Source of the DNA: JBMOPD01 sp049323615
Lineage (GTDB): Bacteria; Bacillota; Desulfotomaculia; Desulfotomaculales; Desulfocucumaceae
NCBI GenBank assembly: GCA_049323615.1
Contig: JBMOPD010000035.1
Coordinates: forward strand, 62,001-126,000
DNA length: 64,000 nucleotides
Direction of reading: 5' to 3'
The notes beneath the pieces were generated by a model. The model was not told the origin of the DNA. It did no database searches and saw nothing but the letters and a program-made list of their open reading frames with translations. A program made the translations under genes and the position numbers. Below, in pieces: positions 59,598-64,000 of this stretch. Each line of letters begins with the position of its first letter. Position 1 is the first letter of the stretch.

Positions 59598-60355
59598 TCC
59601 TCCACCTCCACCGGTATTTCTCTCAGGTCCTCGGCGGCCACCCCGGGGTTGTCCACCTTCCGGTCCTCCCGTATGCGGCCGTCCTGCACCCTGATGACCC
59701 TCCGGCAGTAAAGGGCTATGTTGGGCTCGTGGGTCACCATGATGACAGTTATGTTTTTTTGTCTGTTCAGCTGCTGGATCACGTCAATCACTTCTATACC
59801 GGTCCTGGTGTCCAGCGCCCCCGTCGGCTCGTCCGCCAGTAAAATGGAAGGGCTGTTGATCAGTGCCCTGGCGATGGCCACCCGCTGCTGCTGGCCGCCG
59901 GACAGCTGGTTGGGCAGGTGGTGGCCGTATTCTTTCAGCCCCACCCAGGAAAGGGCCTCCATGGCCCGCCTTTCCATTTCCCTTTTGTCCGGCTGCGGCC
60001 CTTCATCCGCGTATAAAAGGGGCAGCTGTACGTTGTGCACCGCGGACACCCGGCTTAAAAGGTTGAATCCCTGAAAAACAAAGCCTATTTTCCTGTTCCT
60101 TACACCGGCCAGCTGATCCTTTGACATCTCCGATACATTTATCCCGTCCAGTAAATATTGCCCCGCGGTGGGCCGGTCCAGGCACCCTATTATGTTGAGC
60201 AGGGTGGATTTGCCCGATCCCGAGGGCCCCATGACGGCTACCATTTCACCCCGGGCCACGGATATGCTGACCCCCTTCAGGGCGTGGACCTGGCCGGACC
60301 CCATGATATAAGTTTTCCTGATATTATCCATTTGGATGACCGGTTGATTTTCCAT
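59594..60355 (-). CDS. MacB-type ABC transporter ATP-binding protein (LolD-like)
   Basis: 253 residues. Walker A GPSGSGKST, LSGGQQQRVAIARAL signature and Walker B ILLADEPTGALD. A separate ATPase rather than a fused MacB is usual in Firmicutes. Its ATG follows the adaptor gene after 20 bases. Confidence 0.9.
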   Translation of the reverse strand: MENQPVIQMDNIRKTYIMGSGQVHALKGVSISVARGEMVAVMGPSGSGKSTLLNIIGCLDRPTAGQYLLDGINVSEMSKDQLAGVRNRKIGFVFQGFNLLSRVSAVHNVQLPLLYADEGPQPDKREMERRAMEALSWVGLKEYGHHLPNQLSGGQQQRVAIARALINSPSILLADEPTGALDTRTGIEVIDVIQQLNRQKNITVIMVTHEPNIALYCRRVIRVQDGRIREDRKVDNPGVAAEDLREIPVEVEE

Positions 60356-60375
60356 GCCGCACCTCCCGCCGCGCG

Positions 60376-61839
60376 TCAGCGGCCGATGCCCCTGGGCACG
60401 TTGCCTAAGGGCATGGCCTGGTTGGTAGACGGCCTGCCGGCGCCTCCCTGCTGAGCGGAGGCGGTATTGCCGATGACCACCTTGTCTCCTTCCTTGAGCC
60501 CGCCGGTGACCTCATAGTTTGTATTGTCGCTGATACCCACCTGCACCATGCGCAGGGCCGGCTTTCCGCCATCCATGACCAGCACCGGTACTTTTTTAGC
60601 GTCATCCCCCTGGGCCGCGTCACCGCCGCCGGGGGCCTGCCGGCGCGTGCCTCCCTGCCCGCCGTTGGCCGGGGGCTTCGGGACATCGGCTCCGCCCTGC
60701 CGGGCGGATGCTCTTTGCGCCTCCTTAGCGGCGTAGGAAACCGCTATCTTTGGCAATAGTGTTACTCCCTCCCGCTGGTCCACCACTATGGTCACATTGG
60801 CCGGCATGCCCACTTTCAGCGGGACGTCCTGCCGGTCCAGAGCTATGATCACATCGTACAGCTGTACGTTGGCAACGGTGACGGCCTTGGTGGAAATGCT
60901 CTCCACCACTCCCGCAAACTTGCGGCCCGGGTAGGAGTTTACCGTAAATAATGCCTTCTGTCCCACCGCCGCCCGGCCTATGTCGGCCTCGTTAACCTGC
61001 GCCCTTACCCGCAGCCGGTCGGAAATCAGGGTAATAAATCCGTCCTCGCTGCTGGAGGCATTACCCACCCCGCTGGTGCGCTGGCCCACCACCGCGCTTA
61101 CCAGCCCGATGACGCCGTCGGCGGGGGCGGTCATCCTGGCCGCGTCAAGGTTGTTCCTGGCTATCTGCACCTGGGCCCGGGCGGATTCCACCTGTGCTTC
61201 GGCCGATAAAATATCTTCCGGCCTGCTGCCCGCCTGCTGGGCTTTCAGCTGTTCCTGGGCCTGCAGGTACTTGGCCTCGGCCAGCTTGTAGTCGCTCTCA
61301 GCCTTATCCCTGTCTACCTTTGAAACCGCCCCCTGGCCGAAGAGGGCCGAGTAACGTTCAAAATTTGCTTTTGACTGCTCGTAGGTGACCCGCGCCATGT
61401 TTACATTTTCCTCGGTCTGGCGGATATCTTCCACCCTGGCGCCGGCCCTGGCCAGGGCCAGCTTGGCCTCGGCGGACTTGAGGCTGGCCAACTGCTGCTG
61501 GTACTGGGCCCTTAATTCTGTGTCGTCCTGCTCGGCCAGAAGGTCTCCTTTTTTGACCTGCTGCCCCTCCTTTACGTAGATGGCCTTGATTACCGCGGAA
61601 TTCTTGAATACCAGCGGCACCGAGTTCTCGGCCTCCACGGCGCCGGAGGCGGTAATGGCGTTGACCACGTCTCCCCTGGCAATATCCTGGGTCAGGTAGG
61701 TTCCGCTTTTTGAGGACCCCCTGGTCCAGACCAGAAAAATCACCAGCCCCAGCAAGATCGCCGCCGCGACAATAAGCACTTTCCTGTTTTTCAGGATGGA
61801 AACCGTTTTTAATAATTTGCCTGCCACGGGGTCAGTCAT
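60376..61839 (-). CDS. macA: MacA/HlyD-type efflux adaptor
   Basis: 487 residues. One N-terminal membrane anchor (VLIVAAAILLGLVIFLVW, about 20-37), a biotinyl-lipoyl half-motif around IKAIYVKEGQQVKKGDLLAEQDD (about 88-110), a long coiled coil (about 110-230) and the beta-barrel domain. A Gly/Gln/Arg-rich insert (about 395-430) and a low-complexity C-terminus are unusual. It links the permease to the cell exterior. First gene of the exporter operon. Confidence 0.85.
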   Translation of the reverse strand: MTDPVAGKLLKTVSILKNRKVLIVAAAILLGLVIFLVWTRGSSKSGTYLTQDIARGDVVNAITASGAVEAENSVPLVFKNSAVIKAIYVKEGQQVKKGDLLAEQDDTELRAQYQQQLASLKSAEAKLALARAGARVEDIRQTEENVNMARVTYEQSKANFERYSALFGQGAVSKVDRDKAESDYKLAEAKYLQAQEQLKAQQAGSRPEDILSAEAQVESARAQVQIARNNLDAARMTAPADGVIGLVSAVVGQRTSGVGNASSSEDGFITLISDRLRVRAQVNEADIGRAAVGQKALFTVNSYPGRKFAGVVESISTKAVTVANVQLYDVIIALDRQDVPLKVGMPANVTIVVDQREGVTLLPKIAVSYAAKEAQRASARQGGADVPKPPANGGQGGTRRQAPGGGDAAQGDDAKKVPVLVMDGGKPALRMVQVGISDNTNYEVTGGLKEGDKVVIGNTASAQQGGAGRPSTNQAMPLGNVPRGIGR

Positions 61840-61904
61840 GTGTTATACCTCCTGGTAAATAACTGGTCGTTCAATCATGATCATCCGGCCGGGTTTCCCC
61901 GGAA

Positions 61905-63359
61905 TCAGTCATTGGGGCGGCCGCGGACCGCCGGCAGCGTGAGGCGGAATGAGGATCCCCCGGGGGAATTTTCCAGTAAAATCAGGTCCCCGCCGTGGGC
62001 CCGGGCCAGCAGCCGGCTGATGGTCAGGCCAAGACCCAGCCCCCGGTCTTTCTTTTGGCCGTCCCCCCCGCGATAAAACCTTTCAAAAATATAGGGCTGA
62101 TCCTCGGGGGCTATGCCCGCCCCGTCGTCCCTGACGTCAAGGGAGACAGCGTCACCGCCTGCCCGCAGGGTGATCTGGATTTGGGCGGCCGAGGCCTTCC
62201 GGCTGTTGCTTATCAAATTCAGTATGATCTGGCGCAGCCTCCCGGCGTCACCCCTGACTATAACCGGCTCCGCGGGGAGGACCCGCTTAAACTGAACACT
62301 GCCAAACTCAGGAAGGACAAGGACCTGCTGGATTGACTCATCCACCAGGCGGCACAGGTCCACATCTTCCCATTCAATGGGCGCCGCGCCGGATTCCAGT
62401 GATGATAAATCCAGCAGCCCTTCCACCATGTTCTGCAGCCGCTTGGCCTCAGCCAGTGAAATTTGCAGGAATTTTTCAGCCTCCCTGCCGGTTACCACCC
62501 TGTCCCGCACGGCCTGGATCATGCCGCGGATTGAGGTAATCGGAGTGCGCAGTTCATGGGATACCCCGGCCAGCAGGCCCGTCCTCAGCTGTTCAAGTTT
62601 CTGCAGCTGGGAGGCCATGTCCCGAAATGATGTTACCAGTTGCTGCAGCTCCCGTTCCTTCAGCCGCTGCGGAAGGACCGCGTCATATTTCCCCCGGGCT
62701 ATGGTCTGCGCGGCGGCGGCCACCTGAAGTAGGGGGCGGGCTAATTTCCGGGAAAGAAAATAAATCACCAGCCACCCGGCCAGGCCGATGGTGACGGTGA
62801 TAAGGGCCAGCCAGCCGTACAGGCGGCTGATTTGTTCCAGCACGCCCCTGGTGGGTGAACTGACATACAACGCCCTGCGCTCTACTCCGTTCCAGGAGAG
62901 CGGCACGCCTACGCGAAGCCAGGTTTGGGAATCGATCTCAACCCGTTCCCGGACGGTTTGGCCGGCCAGCACAGCCTGGTACGACGGCGGCGTCTCCTGC
63001 TGAACCGGGAGAACGGCATCGGGATTTTTTGTATTTCTGTAAACGTATACTTTCCCCCTCCGGTCCACAATCTGAAACAACAGCGGCGTCCTCAACAGTC
63101 CCACCCGCGCAGGCCTGTCCTGAAGAAGCCTTTCAGGGTATGCACTCTCCCCCGGCAGCCGCTCATAGGCCTCGGCCAGCTGCAGGGCCCGCAGCTCAAG
63201 CAATTCGTAGTGATGGTTGTATGTGTTTACCCAAACCCAGACACCGCTGATTGCCGCCAGCCCCAAAAGGCTCAACAGGAGCACAAGCACGTAGAGGCGG
63301 GTCCAGTACGCCAGCAGGGGCACTGTTTTGTCGTTGTAAGGTCTACTTTTCCGGAACAC
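61905..63359 (-). CDS. Membrane sensor histidine kinase (HisKA type)
   Basis: 484 residues. Two membrane segments (about 22-45 and 185-208) enclose an extracellular sensor domain. HAMP follows (KLARPLLQVAAAAQTIARG), then the phospho-acceptor GVSHELRTPITSIRG (His near 268) and the ATPase domain with NLISNSRKAS, DVRDDGAGIAPED and GLGLGLTISR. GTG start overlapping the response regulator by 17 bases. It likely regulates the MacAB exporter that follows. Confidence 0.88.
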   Translation of the reverse strand: MFRKSRPYNDKTVPLLAYWTRLYVLVLLLSLLGLAAISGVWVWVNTYNHHYELLELRALQLAEAYERLPGESAYPERLLQDRPARVGLLRTPLLFQIVDRRGKVYVYRNTKNPDAVLPVQQETPPSYQAVLAGQTVRERVEIDSQTWLRVGVPLSWNGVERRALYVSSPTRGVLEQISRLYGWLALITVTIGLAGWLVIYFLSRKLARPLLQVAAAAQTIARGKYDAVLPQRLKERELQQLVTSFRDMASQLQKLEQLRTGLLAGVSHELRTPITSIRGMIQAVRDRVVTGREAEKFLQISLAEAKRLQNMVEGLLDLSSLESGAAPIEWEDVDLCRLVDESIQQVLVLPEFGSVQFKRVLPAEPVIVRGDAGRLRQIILNLISNSRKASAAQIQITLRAGGDAVSLDVRDDGAGIAPEDQPYIFERFYRGGDGQKKDRGLGLGLTISRLLARAHGGDLILLENSPGGSSFRLTLPAVRGRPND

Positions 63360-64000
63360 GCAATAAATACCCCGATCCCCGTATAGTTATTATCTCTCCC
63401 TCGTCGGCCGGCCAGTCCTTAAGAGACTGCCTGATCCTTTTGACAGCTGTGTCCACGGCCCGGTCTCCCCCGTCGTAATCCGTGCCCCATACATAATCCA
63501 GCAGCTGGATGCGGGTGAAGACCTGGTTGGGATGACGCACCAGAAAAGCCAGCAGTTCCCAGTCCCGCGGGGCCAGGGGTACGGGCCTTCCCAGCACCGA
63601 AGCGGTTCGGGCGGTGAAATCCACCGTCAGGCAGCCGATCCTGAAGGCTTCCGGCTCCACCAGGCGGGCCGGCCGCCGCAATACCGCCTGTACGCGGGCC
63701 ACCACTTCATCCGGGTCGAAGGGCTTGGCAATGTAGTCATCAGCTCCCTGGTTTAATCCCCTCAAGCGGTCCTCGACGGCGCCGCGGGCGGTTAATATGA
63801 TCACCGGGCAACTGCCCCGCCTGCGAATCTCATTCAGCACCGCCCACCCATCCCTTCCGGGCAGCATCAGGTCGAGGAGCACCAGCGAAGGCTTAACTTC
63901 GGAAAACTTGGTCAAAGCCTCCCACCCGTCTACAGCGATCTGAACCCGATATCCCTCTTTTTCCAGGTAAGCCTTTATTAAAAGGGCAATGGGGGCATCG
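63343..64000 (-). CDS. OmpR/PhoB-family response regulator (5' end outside window)
   Basis: At least 218 residues; the first few residues lie beyond the right edge, as the frame continues to the last base (DAPIALLIKAYLEKEGY). Receiver domain with the phospho-acceptor Asp in LVLLDLMLPGRDG and the lysine in YIAKPFDPDE; the C-terminal winged helix includes LAPRDWELLAFLVRHPNQVFTR and VKRIRQSL. It pairs with the following kinase. Confidence 0.88.
   Translation of the reverse strand, partial: DAPIALLIKAYLEKEGYRVQIAVDGWEALTKFSEVKPSLVLLDLMLPGRDGWAVLNEIRRRGSCPVIILTARGAVEDRLRGLNQGADDYIAKPFDPDEVVARVQAVLRRPARLVEPEAFRIGCLTVDFTARTASVLGRPVPLAPRDWELLAFLVRHPNQVFTRIQLLDYVWGTDYDGGDRAVDTAVKRIRQSLKDWPADEGEIITIRGSGYLLRVPEK

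Overview
The window reads as chromosome of an anaerobic, spore-forming Firmicute, probably of the Desulfotomaculum/Pelotomaculum group (inference). The evidence is an intact sporulation sigma-K gene with its hydrophobic pro-sequence, strong AGGAGG-type ribosome binding sites, frequent GTG and TTG starts, a SAM-I riboswitch, many ferredoxin-type iron-sulfur proteins and GC-rich coding sequence. No transposase, prophage or CRISPR array was seen.

Region 1 (1-3400) holds the N-terminal part of a secreted phosphodiesterase-like protein, tRNA-Pro(UGG) with a clear promoter and terminator, a geranylgeranyl-reductase-family flavoprotein and an MFS transporter.

Region 2 (3388-19845) is the metabolic core. 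A minus-strand operon of about 14 kb encodes what looks like a whole upper benzoyl-CoA pathway: a class I, ATP-dependent, Azoarcus-type (bzd) benzoyl-CoA reductase with its ferredoxin and a ferredoxin-reducing flavoprotein, followed by a short-chain dehydrogenase, a thiolase, an acyl-CoA ligase subunit, the ring-opening hydrolase, the dienoyl-CoA hydratase and the hydroxyenoyl-CoA dehydrogenase. A cytoplasmic GAF-domain histidine kinase and its NarL/LuxR response regulator are transcribed divergently from it.

Region 3 (19869-35823) continues the aromatic/acyl-CoA theme: an acyl-CoA synthetase next to a five-gene Liv-type ABC importer, then a gamma-carbonic-anhydrase-like protein, a soluble MCP-like sensor, a DUF35/thiolase pair, indolepyruvate:ferredoxin oxidoreductase split by a repeat-rich 461-base gap, a 3-hydroxyacyl-CoA dehydrogenase, and a second pair of 2-hydroxyacyl-CoA dehydratase/benzoyl-CoA reductase-like subunits with no activator of its own.

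Region 4 (35911-50329) has a two-domain deacetylase/glycosidase-like exoprotein, a GNAT acetyltransferase, a tightly overlapped iclR-yqeC-mocA-moeA-like molybdenum-hydroxylase maturation operon behind an MFS transporter, then a hydroxyacid dehydrogenase, a phenylacetate-CoA-ligase-type enzyme, a sodium:solute symporter with a 38-residue accessory protein, and Trk/Ktr potassium uptake.

Region 5 (50394-64000) contains metal-dependent hydrolases, an unusual ATC-hydrolase/ferredoxin cluster, sigK, a SAM-riboswitch-controlled operon for homocysteine synthesis by the DUF39/NIL-ferredoxin/UPF0280 route, a MacAB-type exporter, and a two-component system cut by the window end.

The most interesting new signal is non-coding. 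A TRGCGATAT-like box lies 18-21 bases upstream of the -10 element of four separate operons (bzd, liv, the second dehydratase pair, and the hydroxyacid dehydrogenase/CoA-ligase/symporter operon). This suggests a shared activator-dependent regulon for aromatic-acid uptake and degradation.
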